A stretch of 64,000 nt of DNA from Eshraghiella sp045129695. Lineage in GTDB: Bacteria; Bacillota; Clostridia; Lachnospirales; Lachnospiraceae. The notes under the pieces are model-generated. The model searched no databases and was not told the DNA's origin. It was given only the letters and a program-made list of their open reading frames with translations. Below, piece after piece: positions 25,124 to 35,058 of this stretch (position 1 is its first letter; every line of letters begins with the position of its first letter). The stretch is taken from assembly GCA_045129695.1 (NCBI GenBank), contig JBGVJZ010000008.1, positions 1 to 64,000 of the forward strand, read 5' to 3'. Made by a program: the position numbers and the translations under genes.

Positions 25124-26089
25124 TTAAGAATAGATAGTTCTAATAAATTCAAGTCGCATATCATTCTGTCCGACAAATTTTCTCAGCTTTTCCAGTTTCT
25201 TCTGTGGAATCCAAGCTTTATTGGAATTAAAGTATCCGTTCAGGATTTTCCAGAATTTCTCAGGGTATGCGAAAAAAAGCACCAGAAGTCTTCTGTCTGT
25301 TTCACCTATAGTCCTTTCCTTGTCATATTCCTTAATTAACTGCAATCCGAGTTCAATACTCCAGTCACCTTTTTCAAGAATTTTTCTCATAAATCTGTAT
25401 AAATCCCACATCAGGTAATTATAATTCTGTTTGTCAAAATTAAGTATAACCGGAACATTCTGTGCAAAACAGATATTATGAAAATTGTAATCCCCATGAC
25501 AGATACCCTTTTTAGGCTGCTCTTGGGCAATAAAATTCTTAAATTCTTCAATTGCTCTGCTGCCTTCCTCATAAAATACATTACAATATCCTGAAGCCTC
25601 TAATTCAAATTCCGTACGGTTATTTTTGCCCTGAAGATATTTCTTAATACGCTTAATTTCTTTGTTATGCCCCTCCATCTCATCTATGTAACTTCTGGCA
25701 TTATACAATGTCTCCACACCTTCACATCTCTCAAGCTCATTATGTAATATTGCCAGTGCACGCACTGACATAAGGATATCTGACATACTCTTCACATCAC
25801 AATCCCTGCAATTATACCAGTTTTTTACAATATAACGGCTTTTATCCACGCTTTCAGTTATAAATTCGCCCTCACAATTTCTTACACATGAATCCACAAG
25901 CAATCGTCCGCCAAAGTCAGTTTTCTCAAAAATTTCCTCGGACCAGACAAGGTGTTTGCCGCTTCCCTTGTATTCTTTAAGTATTTTTGGCCCTTTTGTA
26001 GTGTTTAAAATCAGCACTCCGCGCCCTTTTGTTATCTCCAGAACTTCAAAATCATATTTTTCCAGAATATCCAAACCTTTATCAAACAT
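25124..26089 (-). CDS. CotS-like kinase-fold protein
   Basis: 321 residues from the ATG at 26089, chosen because GTGAGG lies nine bases upstream; an in-frame GTG five codons earlier lacks a site. The protein has the aminoglycoside-phosphotransferase/CotS fold. The catalytic loop is HGDYNFHNICF and the metal-binding position reads LNFDKQNYN, with the usual I-D-F-D partly altered. An N-terminal beta-rich lobe contains a Lys in GPKILKEYKG. CotS-family proteins are spore-coat associated in Bacillus, but in Clostridia the family is broad and the substrates are unknown. The true target here cannot be read from sequence. Confidence 0.75.
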   Translation of the reverse strand: MFDKGLDILEKYDFEVLEITKGRGVLILNTTKGPKILKEYKGSGKHLVWSEEIFEKTDFGGRLLVDSCVRNCEGEFITESVDKSRYIVKNWYNCRDCDVKSMSDILMSVRALAILHNELERCEGVETLYNARSYIDEMEGHNKEIKRIKKYLQGKNNRTEFELEASGYCNVFYEEGSRAIEEFKNFIAQEQPKKGICHGDYNFHNICFAQNVPVILNFDKQNYNYLMWDLYRFMRKILEKGDWSIELGLQLIKEYDKERTIGETDRRLLVLFFAYPEKFWKILNGYFNSNKAWIPQKKLEKLRKFVGQNDMRLEFIRTIYS

Positions 26090-26177
26090 TAAAGCCATCC
26101 TCACTTTTGCTCTTTTCTGAATAGAAACTATCTAATCTTATGTAAGAAAAGCACTAAATATGAGAATGGCTTATAAA

Positions 26178-27392
26178 TTATTCAATATTAAGTTCATGTA
26201 AAAGTATTTCACGCGTATTGCATTCCGGTCTCTCAAGCACCAGTTCAATACAGTGATGCAGAGCATTGCCTATTTCTTTGCCCGGTGTCATACCTTTTTC
26301 AATCAGGTCCTTACCTGTAATTGCAAGTCCTTTGTTATCGACACAATCCCCTCTGTCTTTGATTAGATTAATCATCTGTTTCATTGCCATCAGTTCACCC
26401 TGTCTCGTTATATCTCCCACTGATATCGCAAAAGCAGTCTCAAATTCAACAACATCTCCCACTTTATCATATCCCACAGCGTTAATCAATCTTCTAATCC
26501 CCGCTTCTTCAGCAGGGAGCTGAAGTCCGTGATGTTTTACAATATTAGAGACTCTGGCAATTGTATTATTATCCAGCTTCAATTCTTTTAAGGCTTTTTC
26601 AGCCTGCTCTGCAGTGTTTTCAATAAAAACAGCAGCATAGCGGAACGGGATTAAGGGTTGTGTGAGCTTTAACAGCTTAAGAACCGTTTTTTTATCACTA
26701 ATATTATCGTATGCCGGGCAGACCACCTCCGTTATTCCCAGCTCGTATGCGCGATTTATAAAATCCGGATTGGGCGATAACAAAAGCTTTCCCAACTCTG
26801 TATGAATTCTCTCTTTACTGATATTAGCAAGAGTGGGGGCAAGCTTACTTATTGCTTCACAGGTGTTCTCTTCAATATCAAAGCCTAACTGCGCTGAAAA
26901 TCTTACAGCACGAAGTATTCTTAATGCATCTTCACCGAAACGTTCAGCAGGGTTTCCTACACACCTTATAAGCTTACGTCCGATATCACCACTTCCGTCA
27001 AACAAATCCACAATTCCATCCTTATCATTGTAAGCCATGGCATTAATGGTAAAATCGCGCCTTTTCAAATCCTCTGATAAAAGTGGCGTAAATTCGACAT
27101 TCTTAGGATGTCTGTTATCCTCGTACTCCCCGTCCACACGATAAGTCGTTACCTCATAACCGGTTCTGCCCATCATAATGGTGACTGTCCCATGAGCAAT
27201 TCCCGTATCAATAGTTCGTCTGAATAATGCTTTAACCTGCTCCGGCTTGGCAGAAGTTGTAATATCCCAGTCACCCGGTTCACGACAAAGAATGCTGTCG
27301 CGGACACATCCCCCGACAGCATAAGCTTCATAACCGTTTTCAGTTAATTTATTAATGATTGTACTCACATCATCAGGTAAAATAATTTTCAT
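26178..27392 (-). CDS. cca: CCA tRNA nucleotidyltransferase
   Basis: 404 residues. It adds or repairs the 3' CCA of tRNAs. The class II nucleotidyltransferase head is clear: YAVGGCVRDSILCREPGDWD carries the glycine-rich motif and the catalytic acids, followed by ATP-specific RRDFTINAMAY and a helical neck and body. Its ATG overlaps the TAA of proS, so the two genes are translationally coupled. Length and motif order are normal for bacterial enzymes. A poly(A) polymerase is the only close alternative; absence of a separate cca in the window does not decide it. Confidence 0.93.
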   Translation of the reverse strand: MKIILPDDVSTIINKLTENGYEAYAVGGCVRDSILCREPGDWDITTSAKPEQVKALFRRTIDTGIAHGTVTIMMGRTGYEVTTYRVDGEYEDNRHPKNVEFTPLLSEDLKRRDFTINAMAYNDKDGIVDLFDGSGDIGRKLIRCVGNPAERFGEDALRILRAVRFSAQLGFDIEENTCEAISKLAPTLANISKERIHTELGKLLLSPNPDFINRAYELGITEVVCPAYDNISDKKTVLKLLKLTQPLIPFRYAAVFIENTAEQAEKALKELKLDNNTIARVSNIVKHHGLQLPAEEAGIRRLINAVGYDKVGDVVEFETAFAISVGDITRQGELMAMKQMINLIKDRGDCVDNKGLAITGKDLIEKGMTPGKEIGNALHHCIELVLERPECNTREILLHELNIE

Positions 27393-28831
27393 TAATATGC
27401 CTTACCCCAATATACAAGTTTCTTGGCAGGCTTACCGCAGCATACACATACATCGCTGATATTCTCCTGCTCAAATGGCATACAACGGCTGGTTGCAGTT
27501 GTATCCTCTTTAATCTTGTCCTCACAAGCCTGCTCACCGCACCACATTGCTTTAATAAATCCCGGCTTATTAGCTACAGTATCCTTGAATTCATCATAAT
27601 TAGCTGCTGTATAAGTATGTGCATCCCTGTGCTCCGTCGCACGCACTAACATATCCTTCTGAATTGTATCCATTAATTCAGTTAAGGTCTGTGCAAGCTC
27701 GTCAATTGCAACTGTAATCTTCTCTCTGTTATCACGACGGACAATAATTGCCTGGCCTGCTTCAATATCCCTTGGTCCCATCTCAACACGAACAGGAATT
27801 CCACGCATCTCCTGCTCAGAAAATTTCCATCCCGGATTCTTGTCAGTATCATCAACCTTAACTCTGAGTCCTGCTTTCAGAAGTGCTTCCTTCACTTCAA
27901 ATGCCTTATCAAGTACACCCGGCTTATTCTGCATAATAGGAATAATGTCAACCTGTACCGGTGCAATTCTTGGTGGAAGCATAAGTCCTGAGTCATCACC
28001 ATGAACCATGATTAATGCACCAATTAATCTGGTGGTCATTCCCCATGACGTCTGATGGACATATTTCAAGGTATTATCCTTATCTGTATACTGAATACCG
28101 AACGCCTTAGCAAATCCATCGCCAAAGTTGTGGCTGGTTCCGGACTGTAATGCCTTACCGTCATGCATTAATGCTTCAATTGTATAGGTAGCCTCTGCAC
28201 CGGCAAATTTCTCCTTGTCAGTCTTACGTCCCTTAATAACAGGAATTGCAAGAAAATCTGCAAGAAAATCTGCGTATACATTAAGCATCTGCTGTGTTCT
28301 TGCCTCAGCGTCCTCAGCTGTTGCATGTGCAGTATGTCCCTCCTGCCATAAGAATTCTCTTGAACGAAGAAAAGGTCTTGTCTCCTTCTCCCAACGAACA
28401 ACTGAACACCACTGATTATATACCTTTGGTAAATCTCTGTAGGACTGAATCTCATCCTTGTAAAAATCACAGAATAAGGTCTCTGACGTTGGTCTTACAC
28501 ATAACTTCTCCTGTAATTCATTAAGGCCACCATGTGTTACCCATGCCACCTCAGGAGCAAATCCTTCAACGTGATCCTTTTCCTTCTGTAAAAGACTTTC
28601 CGGAATAAACATTGGTAAATATACATTCTCAACGCCGGTCTCTTTAAATCTCTTATCAAGCTCTCTCTGAATATTCTCCCAAAGAGCATATCCTGCAGGT
28701 TTAAAAATCATACAGCCTTTAACACTTGAATATCCCATTAACTCTGCTTTCTTAACTACGTCTGTATACCACTGGGCAAAATCCACCTCCATGGATGTAA
28801 TTGCCTCAACTAATTTCTTATCGTTTGCCAT
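27392..28831 (-). CDS. proS: Prolyl-tRNA synthetase, archaeal/eukaryotic-type
   Basis: 479 residues. It charges tRNA-Pro. The N-terminus (SMEVDFAQWYTDVVKKAELM, then GYALWENIQRELD) and the absence of the long editing insertion mark the short archaeal/eukaryotic-like ProRS seen in many Firmicutes. Class II motif 2 reads VVRWEKETRPFLRSREFLW. A C-terminal zinc-binding-like end (CVCCGKPAKKLVYWGKAY) fits this subtype. It is cotranscribed with cca (overlap) and follows two lipoprotein genes. No T-box is visible in the short 5' gap. Confidence 0.95.
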   Translation of the reverse strand: MANDKKLVEAITSMEVDFAQWYTDVVKKAELMGYSSVKGCMIFKPAGYALWENIQRELDKRFKETGVENVYLPMFIPESLLQKEKDHVEGFAPEVAWVTHGGLNELQEKLCVRPTSETLFCDFYKDEIQSYRDLPKVYNQWCSVVRWEKETRPFLRSREFLWQEGHTAHATAEDAEARTQQMLNVYADFLADFLAIPVIKGRKTDKEKFAGAEATYTIEALMHDGKALQSGTSHNFGDGFAKAFGIQYTDKDNTLKYVHQTSWGMTTRLIGALIMVHGDDSGLMLPPRIAPVQVDIIPIMQNKPGVLDKAFEVKEALLKAGLRVKVDDTDKNPGWKFSEQEMRGIPVRVEMGPRDIEAGQAIIVRRDNREKITVAIDELAQTLTELMDTIQKDMLVRATEHRDAHTYTAANYDEFKDTVANKPGFIKAMWCGEQACEDKIKEDTTATSRCMPFEQENISDVCVCCGKPAKKLVYWGKAY

Positions 28832-28847
28832 GTCTTTCTCCTCTATA

Positions 28848-29648
28848 TTAATTAGTATGATAAGTTTCTATTGTATAAAAATATGACATTTTCTCCATCG
28901 GAACGCAGAAAAATCTATCCTTTGAAGGGCTCTCGACACCCTCACCCAGCTCTCTGGTATAGTAATTCATATCCAGATCCGGGTCAAAAATGTACTGACC
29001 AGCGTTCATATTCACATATAACCAGCAGTGTGGTGTTCTTCCCCCATTATATGCCGGAACATTTCCTGATACAAGATGTGCATCAAATCCCAATGCCCTT
29101 AACATATAAACATACGCTGATGAATAATGATAGCAGCAGCCCTGTCCTGAATTAAACAGGTCTGTTGCCCATAGTACCTCCTTTGGAGTTACTGCCGGGT
29201 CAGATGAAGAATACATTCCCGTATTAGCATCCATACCTCTGCTGTATGTAATATTGTCTACGAGATACTCATAACACGCCCATGCCTTCTGGTATCCATT
29301 CATATCATCTGTTACGAGCCTGCCTAAAAGCTCATTAACAAGCTTGTCAAGCTCATCATAGCCGGACTGTTTAGGATTCAGCGGCTCGTTACTCATAAGT
29401 GTCCACGCACCGACATATTCTGTTTTCTGGGTCGTTGGTTCCTCTGTTGTGGGCTCCTCTGTTGTGGGCTCCTCTGTTACATTTTCGTCAGGTGTAGTCT
29501 CCTGTACATCCGCCTTAGACGTTGTCGGATTATCTTTTGAAGTAAGTGCAGGATTACTTCCTGTATTACCCGAGTTATTGCTACAACCGGAAATACACAT
29601 AACAGTCATTATACACACTAATACAAATAAAAATACTCTTCTCATAAA
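28848..29648 (-). CDS. Transglutaminase-like lipoprotein
   Basis: 266 residues from the ATG at 29648, which has an AAGGAGAACTTT site; a longer reading from 29702 does not. A signal peptide and lipobox (CISGCSNNSG) are followed by a Thr/Glu/Pro linker with TEEPT repeats. The catalytic domain shows a transglutaminase-like triad: Cys in GQGCCYHYSSAY, His in TPHCWLY and Asp in FDPDLDMNYY. Such domains act as proteases, peptidases or cross-linkers at the cell surface. It precedes proS by 16 bases and follows another lipoprotein by 7, so they form one transcription unit. Substrate unknown. Confidence 0.8.
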   Translation of the reverse strand, partial: FMRRVFLFVLVCIMTVMCISGCSNNSGNTGSNPALTSKDNPTTSKADVQETTPDENVTEEPTTEEPTTEEPTTQKTEYVGAWTLMSNEPLNPKQSGYDELDKLVNELLGRLVTDDMNGYQKAWACYEYLVDNITYSRGMDANTGMYSSSDPAVTPKEVLWATDLFNSGQGCCYHYSSAYVYMLRALGFDAHLVSGNVPAYNGGRTPHCWLYVNMNAGQYIFDPDLDMNYYTRELGEGVESPSKDRFFCVPMEKMSYFYTIETYHTN

Positions 29649-29655
29649 GTTCTCC

Positions 29656-30186
29656 TTAATTATCCGGATTAATTGCGTATCCAAAATATTTAACGCCCTC
29701 ATCCATTATAAAAAAATACATATAAGCATTATCATTATAAAAATATCTGTACATCTTACCGGTAAGCTCATAATCCTCCCCATATGCCTGTACAACTTCA
29801 TCAAGAGCTGAACCTATTGTAATGCCCTCTACAGTCTCATATTTATCGGAGCTTATACATATATCCTGAACATAATCCTTATCACCTACAGGATAAGTAG
29901 TAATCTCAAAACCATCGTAGGTGAAAACCTTGTCCATTCCGTCAAAATAACAGCTGGCTGCCTCTGTATAATTAATCGGCTCACCCAATGCCTTATTAGC
30001 ATCAGCGAAATCCTTACCGGGAACAACCGTCACACCATTAACAACATATGCACCTGCCTCTGTCGTCTGTTCACCGCCGGCAGTTGTCTTATCCTCCGCT
30101 GATTCTGAGTTACCTGATGAGGACGAGGCACTGCAACCTGTAAAGCACATTATAACTAACAAAAAAACACTTAAATATCTCTTCAT
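29656..30186 (-). CDS. Hypothetical lipoprotein
   Basis: 176 residues from the ATG at 30186, preceded by TTAGGAGATATCAG. A signal peptide with lipobox (MCFTGCSASS) and a Ser/Thr/Glu linker lead into a domain of about 120 residues (ITIGSALDEVVQAYGEDYEL, then YFIMDEGVKYFGYAI). I recognise no named family, though the GSALDEVVQAYGEDY stretch recalls small beta-alpha lipoprotein domains of the BLIP or SmpA type. It is 7 bases upstream of the transglutaminase-like gene and is probably cotranscribed with it. Confidence 0.65.
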   Translation of the reverse strand: MKRYLSVFLLVIMCFTGCSASSSSGNSESAEDKTTAGGEQTTEAGAYVVNGVTVVPGKDFADANKALGEPINYTEAASCYFDGMDKVFTYDGFEITTYPVGDKDYVQDICISSDKYETVEGITIGSALDEVVQAYGEDYELTGKMYRYFYNDNAYMYFFIMDEGVKYFGYAINPDN

Positions 30187-30284
30187 CTGATATCTCCTAA
30201 TTACAATAATTAAGACTATTATACACAAAATGCTTATTTTTTCAAGTAAATCAATAATTCTATGGGTACAATTACCACATTTAA

Positions 30285-31628
30285 CTATTTTAGGTAGGTC
30301 TTGTGGGTTTCAAAATATTTTCCGTTCTCTTCATATATTAAAGAAATTTCCCCAACCTGAATATTATCATCCACATACATACTTGCATCTGCGTCATTGC
30401 CACATGGATAAGCTTCATACAACACATCATTTACCTTAATGTAAATGTTCACCGATTGTAAATCTGCATCTGTCCGGACAGTAATATAATTCATCCCGTT
30501 CTGTACTGCAACTTCGCCTTCAATATTAATATCAGCCATCTCTGTGCTCTCTATTTCTACTGCCTCAGCCTCAATAATCGGAGGATAATGAAGAAGATTT
30601 CCGATATTTCTCTCTACAATTTCAAGAACAACCAGATTATATTCGTCCACAGCAGTCAAATCGTAGGGCAGTGCCCTTGAAAAAACACTGTATTCAAAGC
30701 TTTCCGCCATAAATGTATGAAGTGCATTGCCAAAGGAATCCCTGTACATCAGAAGCTTTCCCTCACCATTATCCACCATAGTCTCAATTAGCAAATCCTC
30801 AGGACCTCTGTATTTACTTACGTAATAGAAGTTCTGTACCCTGTCAAAATATATCTGTTCATCCTTAAGCTCTCCGTCTGGAAAAAGCATTGAATATAAA
30901 TCACCGTCAAAATCATTTGAAATATTAATTTTACTTTCAGTAAAGTTTACATATTCCAATCCGGCTTCTTTCATAATTGCTTCATAAGCATATGCTGCTC
31001 CAAGATTATTCCAGTGTGAATCCAGTTTATGATAAATAACTTCTTCAGATGTCTCTGCACGTTCTTTAAGTATTGTCTTTAAATCAACAGCAGTTACATT
31101 ATTCGCCGCAAGCTGTGCATACAGATTCTCATAATTACCGGCACCGGTATCCTCATAACAGTAATACGGCATATACTCACCATATATTTCCATTTTATTT
31201 GGTGCCACTGCAAAAACAATTTGCACTCCCTTTTTGTCTGCCGCACTCTCTGCGATTTGAAGCACTCTTGTAATTCGCTTAATTTCCATGTCAGAAAGCC
31301 TGTTTTCTCCTGTATAGTCATGCAATGCACTCTCATAGAACAGCCAGCCATCCTCTCCTACAATAACGGAAGACTCCCCTGACTCATTAAACACATTAAA
31401 ATACAGCTGATTATTAATGTGCACAAGCTTATTTCTAAAACCAAAACCCGTTGACATATAAGAATCAATTTTCTCCGCTGCATTAAAATAATTCATATCG
31501 GAGAAATCCACTGTCTCTTCATTACCGATATTCTTCTGCTTATCAACAAAAGTCCATACTCCCGGAATAACAAGAGCCAGCAGAAACAATACAATATATG
31601 CAATTTTCAAAATCTTTCTTAAGCCCAT
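30285..31628 (-). CDS. AlgX/AlgJ-like SGNH acyltransferase partner (DHHW-type)
   Basis: 447 residues from the ATG at 31628, preceded by GGAGAATAAT; an ATG four codons upstream has a poorer site. An N-terminal membrane anchor (ILKIAYIVLFLLALVIPGVW) is followed by an extracellular SGNH-fold domain. Visible marks are VDFSDMNYFNAAEKIDSY, GEDGWLFY and the catalytic HKLDSHWNNLG, an Asp-x-His pair in place of the canonical DTHW. These proteins transfer acetyl groups to polysaccharide after an MBOAT partner brings acetyl across the membrane. The MBOAT gene lies just upstream, with 21 bases between the two. The target glycan is unknown. Confidence 0.8.
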   Translation of the reverse strand: MGLRKILKIAYIVLFLLALVIPGVWTFVDKQKNIGNEETVDFSDMNYFNAAEKIDSYMSTGFGFRNKLVHINNQLYFNVFNESGESSVIVGEDGWLFYESALHDYTGENRLSDMEIKRITRVLQIAESAADKKGVQIVFAVAPNKMEIYGEYMPYYCYEDTGAGNYENLYAQLAANNVTAVDLKTILKERAETSEEVIYHKLDSHWNNLGAAYAYEAIMKEAGLEYVNFTESKINISNDFDGDLYSMLFPDGELKDEQIYFDRVQNFYYVSKYRGPEDLLIETMVDNGEGKLLMYRDSFGNALHTFMAESFEYSVFSRALPYDLTAVDEYNLVVLEIVERNIGNLLHYPPIIEAEAVEIESTEMADINIEGEVAVQNGMNYITVRTDADLQSVNIYIKVNDVLYEAYPCGNDADASMYVDDNIQVGEISLIYEENGKYFETHKTYLK

Positions 31629-31649
31629 ATTATTCTCCATCCGTAATCA

Positions 31650-33056
31650 TTAAAATCTGAAATAAATAAAAGGATTATAAGAATCTGCTGCCAGTGTAAG
31701 CACACACATAAACAACAGTACAAAAGTCACCACATAGCCTGCACAGGATAATACCGGATATGCTTTAGTTCCCTGTGATTTGTTCTTAATAAATTTCACC
31801 CATGGACACAATGCCAGGATTGACATTATCAAAGTTACAATAAATGACGGTGTCACAATTGACATTAATACCATTCTTCCGCTCTCATTAACGGAAAAAG
31901 AAAACATTTTAACAATGTAATCCCATCCATAGGCAAGCGAATCAGCCCTGAAAATAACAAAACCAATAACTACTGCCAAAATAGTGTATAACCATTTAAT
32001 CGGTAAAAATACTTTTCTTACAGGTCTGTCTTTTTTATAAAATAAAGTCTCGATAGAAATCAACACTCCGTGAAATGCTCCCCATACAAGAAAAGTAAGA
32101 TTGGCACCATGCCATATTCCTGTACAGAGAAATACTATCATACTATTAAGAACCTGTCTTCCCTTGCCTTTTCGATTACCTCCGAGCGGAATATACAGAT
32201 ATTCCCTAAACCATCCTGTAAGCGACATATGCCATCTTCTCCAGAAATCCCTGATTCCTGTTGCCACATACGGATAATTGAAATTCTCAGGAAAATCAAA
32301 TCCAAGCACTTGACCAAGACCTACCGCCATATCACTGTAGCCTGAGAAATCAAAATATATCTGTAATGTATAGCATACTGCTCCGAGCCAGCCAAGCGGC
32401 ATATCAATAAGCCCTGTTTCCAAAGCAAAAATTTTATCTGCAGCATACCCCATTGTATTGGCGATAAGCATTTTTTTTGAAAGACCTACAACAAATCTTC
32501 TTATTCCCGATGCAAACTTATCAACCGTTACCGTACGCTCCTTAATCTGGTCTGCCACCGTTCTGTACTGAACAATTGGTCCTGCAATAAGCTGTGGAAA
32601 CAGGGATATGTATAACAACACATCGAAAAAAACTGCCTTGTTCTCTACCTTATCCCTGTATACATCTACAATATACGAAATTGCCTGAAAGGTAAAAAAT
32701 GAAATACCGATGGGCATAACTACTGAAGGCACCGGTATATTAACTCCCGGTATATAATTAATTGTCTCAACAATAAATCCCGTGTATTTATAAACAACAA
32801 GAAGCATAAGGTTCAGAACCACCGCCACACCAAGCACCAGTCTGTTCTTATGGTCATATAAAATCCGCCCAAACAGATAATTAACCAGCACAGATATCAA
32901 TAGTAATACAATATACACCGGTTCTCCAAATGCATAGAAAATAAGACTCGCAATTATAAGCAATACATTGCGGGCTGTAGTATTACGAATCAATGTGTGT
33001 GCAATCAGCACAACCGGCAGAAATACAAATAAAAAAATTGCTGAACTGAATACCAT
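31650..33056 (-). CDS. MBOAT O-acyltransferase, AlgI-like
   Basis: 468 residues from the ATG at 33056, with GAGAGGAAGCATAAG upstream; a reading from 33083 adds nine residues without a site. It is a polytopic membrane protein with about ten spans. The AlgI/DltB marks are GPIVQYR, YFDFSGYSDMAVG, FRDFWRRWHMSL-like sequence (here RDFWRRWHMSLTGWFREY) and the catalytic His in GIWHGANLTF. It moves acyl groups from the cytosol to surface polymers. With the downstream AlgX-like gene it forms a two-gene O-acetylation unit. Substrate is inferred only as a cell-surface glycan. Confidence 0.9.
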   Translation of the reverse strand: MVFSSAIFLFVFLPVVLIAHTLIRNTTARNVLLIIASLIFYAFGEPVYIVLLLISVLVNYLFGRILYDHKNRLVLGVAVVLNLMLLVVYKYTGFIVETINYIPGVNIPVPSVVMPIGISFFTFQAISYIVDVYRDKVENKAVFFDVLLYISLFPQLIAGPIVQYRTVADQIKERTVTVDKFASGIRRFVVGLSKKMLIANTMGYAADKIFALETGLIDMPLGWLGAVCYTLQIYFDFSGYSDMAVGLGQVLGFDFPENFNYPYVATGIRDFWRRWHMSLTGWFREYLYIPLGGNRKGKGRQVLNSMIVFLCTGIWHGANLTFLVWGAFHGVLISIETLFYKKDRPVRKVFLPIKWLYTILAVVIGFVIFRADSLAYGWDYIVKMFSFSVNESGRMVLMSIVTPSFIVTLIMSILALCPWVKFIKNKSQGTKAYPVLSCAGYVVTFVLLFMCVLTLAADSYNPFIYFRF

Positions 33057-33116
33057 CTTATGCTTCCTCTCAATAAAATACAAGTCTTACACAATTATAT
33101 CTATTTCCATTATTTT

Positions 33117-34160
33117 CTACAAGTTTTTTATTAGATGACCACTTATTTCTTTGATAAAAATAACACCAATCGGTCCTGTAATTACCCCGCTTATTCCAAA
33201 CAGCACCAGCCCAAGATACAGGGATATAAGCATAAGCGTAGGTGACACACCAAGCCGGTTTCCCATAAGCTTTGGCTCAAGAAACTGTCTTACATAATAA
33301 CAGATCACATATATAAGCATAATTCCCGCCGCCATCTTAAATCTTCCCATAAAAAGAAGAATAACACTCCACGGAAGAAAAACGGTTCCTGTACCAAATA
33401 CCGGAAGTGCATCAACAATTCCGATTAAAATACCTATCAGGAAAGCGTATGGATTACCAAGCATATACAGCCCAAGGGTACATATTCCACAGGTTATACA
33501 CATTATTATAAACTGCGTTTTAAAATATGTTCCGAGAATCTCCTTCATTCTCAGACCAATAAAAGAAATTTCTTCCTTAAAAACACTCCCTTCCATACAC
33601 GAACGCATTTTTTCCATATCCTTTGAAAAAAATATAGTTCCCATAATAACCAGCGTCAATGTGGTAAAGAACCATACAAGTCCTGATGCAACATCCATTG
33701 AATGGTCCATTATAGTTGGAACTATTGTCTCCGAAATCCCATCCACAGCCTCCATAGTATGTGACCTTACAAATTCGTAGCTCGTACCGTTATCAAGGCT
33801 TAAAAGCCTGTCTACATTATCGCAGCACATATTGGTGGCACCATCAATCGTATCCAAATAATGTGTATAATTATCTGCAAATTTTTTAACCTGACTGACA
33901 AGTGCCCTTCCTCCCCAGAAAATTACACCACCGAGAACCGAAAACACAACCACAATCATTATGATAGAGCAGGCAACTCTTTTCCATCTGAGTCTTTTAA
34001 CCATGAATCCCACCGGTTTATCTATAATCAAAGCAGTCAAAAACGCAAAAACAAAAGGAGCTACAAGCGGAAGCAGATATTTTATAAACAAAAATACGCC
34101 CACAGTAACCCCTGTAATAATTCCTATTATCTGTAATTTTCTTTTAGTTCCACTATTCAT
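33117..34160 (-). CDS. AI-2E/YtvI-family permease
   Basis: 347 residues with about seven to eight membrane spans. The pattern of the AI-2E transporter family is visible: two N-terminal spans, a soluble helical region (about residues 85-145), then GIVDALPVFGTGTVFLPW and a C-terminal span with LMLISLYLGLVLFGISGVI. Bacillus YtvI belongs to the sporulation branch of this family. A GGGAGGTAAGGTT site precedes the ATG. The substrate is not established for most members. It lies upstream of the MBOAT gene with 60 bases between them. Confidence 0.85.
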   Translation of the reverse strand: MNSGTKRKLQIIGIITGVTVGVFLFIKYLLPLVAPFVFAFLTALIIDKPVGFMVKRLRWKRVACSIIMIVVVFSVLGGVIFWGGRALVSQVKKFADNYTHYLDTIDGATNMCCDNVDRLLSLDNGTSYEFVRSHTMEAVDGISETIVPTIMDHSMDVASGLVWFFTTLTLVIMGTIFFSKDMEKMRSCMEGSVFKEEISFIGLRMKEILGTYFKTQFIIMCITCGICTLGLYMLGNPYAFLIGILIGIVDALPVFGTGTVFLPWSVILLFMGRFKMAAGIMLIYVICYYVRQFLEPKLMGNRLGVSPTLMLISLYLGLVLFGISGVITGPIGVIFIKEISGHLIKNL

Positions 34161-34194
34161 AACCTTACCTCCCGGTTATAAACAGTATCAACTC

Positions 34195-34875
34195 TTATTT
34201 TTTAAAATATTCAAAATCCCAAATTTTACCTTGAGGCTGAACCTCCACTCTAATCCTCTCCACTCCGTTCGGATTATTGAAGCTGAGACTGTAAGCAAAC
34301 AATGCCGTCGCCACACCTCTTCTGTCCTTAAAATCAGAATTGTATTTTACATCTCCATACAACCCATGTCCTCTTCCTGAGAACTGCACTCTAATCTGAT
34401 GATGTCTGCCCGTATACAACTGAATCTTAACAAGAGTATACATTACACCATCAATTTCTTTACTCTCAAGTGCTTCATACGCCAACACTGCTTTTTTGGC
34501 ACCATTTGTCTTCTCCGGCACAATTCCTGACACATTTCCTCTGGCATCCTTAAGCAGATAGTCGGTAAATTCTCCCTTGCCAGTCATACAGCCCTTTACA
34601 ACAGCAAAATATTTCTTCTCAATGCTATGCTCACCCGATAAAGCCGATAACATAGCTGCTGTTTTCTTGTCCTTCGCAAACAGAACAAGTCCGCCAACCG
34701 GCTTATCCAGTCTGTTAATTATATGTGCCGTTGCACTTTCTCCCTTAGCAGCTCTGTAGGTAAGTACACTGCTTAACAAATCCGTCTCAAAGGTTCTGTC
34801 CGACTGCGATGCAACACCGGGTGCCTTTTCGCAGATTATTATATTATTATCTTCGTATACTATATTAGGTGTCAT
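34195..34875 (-). CDS. RluA-family RNA pseudouridine synthase
   Basis: 226 residues, short for the family because it lacks an S4 domain. It isomerises uridine to pseudouridine in rRNA or tRNA. The catalytic segment reads INRLDKPVGGLVLFAKDKKTA, with the invariant Asp. The second motif KIQLYTGRHHQIRVQF fits RluA-type enzymes. GAAGGAGATATA precedes the ATG. It precedes the AI-2E-like permease gene by 34 bases. The precise RNA target cannot be told from sequence. Confidence 0.88.
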   Translation of the reverse strand: MTPNIVYEDNNIIICEKAPGVASQSDRTFETDLLSSVLTYRAAKGESATAHIINRLDKPVGGLVLFAKDKKTAAMLSALSGEHSIEKKYFAVVKGCMTGKGEFTDYLLKDARGNVSGIVPEKTNGAKKAVLAYEALESKEIDGVMYTLVKIQLYTGRHHQIRVQFSGRGHGLYGDVKYNSDFKDRRGVATALFAYSLSFNNPNGVERIRVEVQPQGKIWDFEYFKK

Positions 34876-35008
34876 TATATCTCCTTCGATTATGCATCAT
34901 CTCTGTTTGGCTCCAACTAATTTAAAATATTATTTTAGTCTGCTTGTAAATCATATAAATCATCCAAAGTAAGCAATGACACTACTTTTCATAAGAGCCC
35001 CTATACTC

Positions 35009-35054
35009 AAAAAAGCTGTAGGCTACATATCCTCGCTGTAACCACCAGCTTTTT
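35009..35054 (-). terminator. Terminator of the small gene at 35059-35421
   Basis: AAAAAAGCTG (about 35011-35019) and CAGCTTTTT (about 35046-35054) form a stem around a 25-base loop, directly after the stop of the minus-strand gene. The minus-strand reading ends in a run of T's. Confidence 0.5.
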
Positions 35055-35058
35055 CACA

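Noticed and set aside
28168..28470. 100-codon frame inside proS
   Set aside because: Alternative frame of a conserved housekeeping gene.
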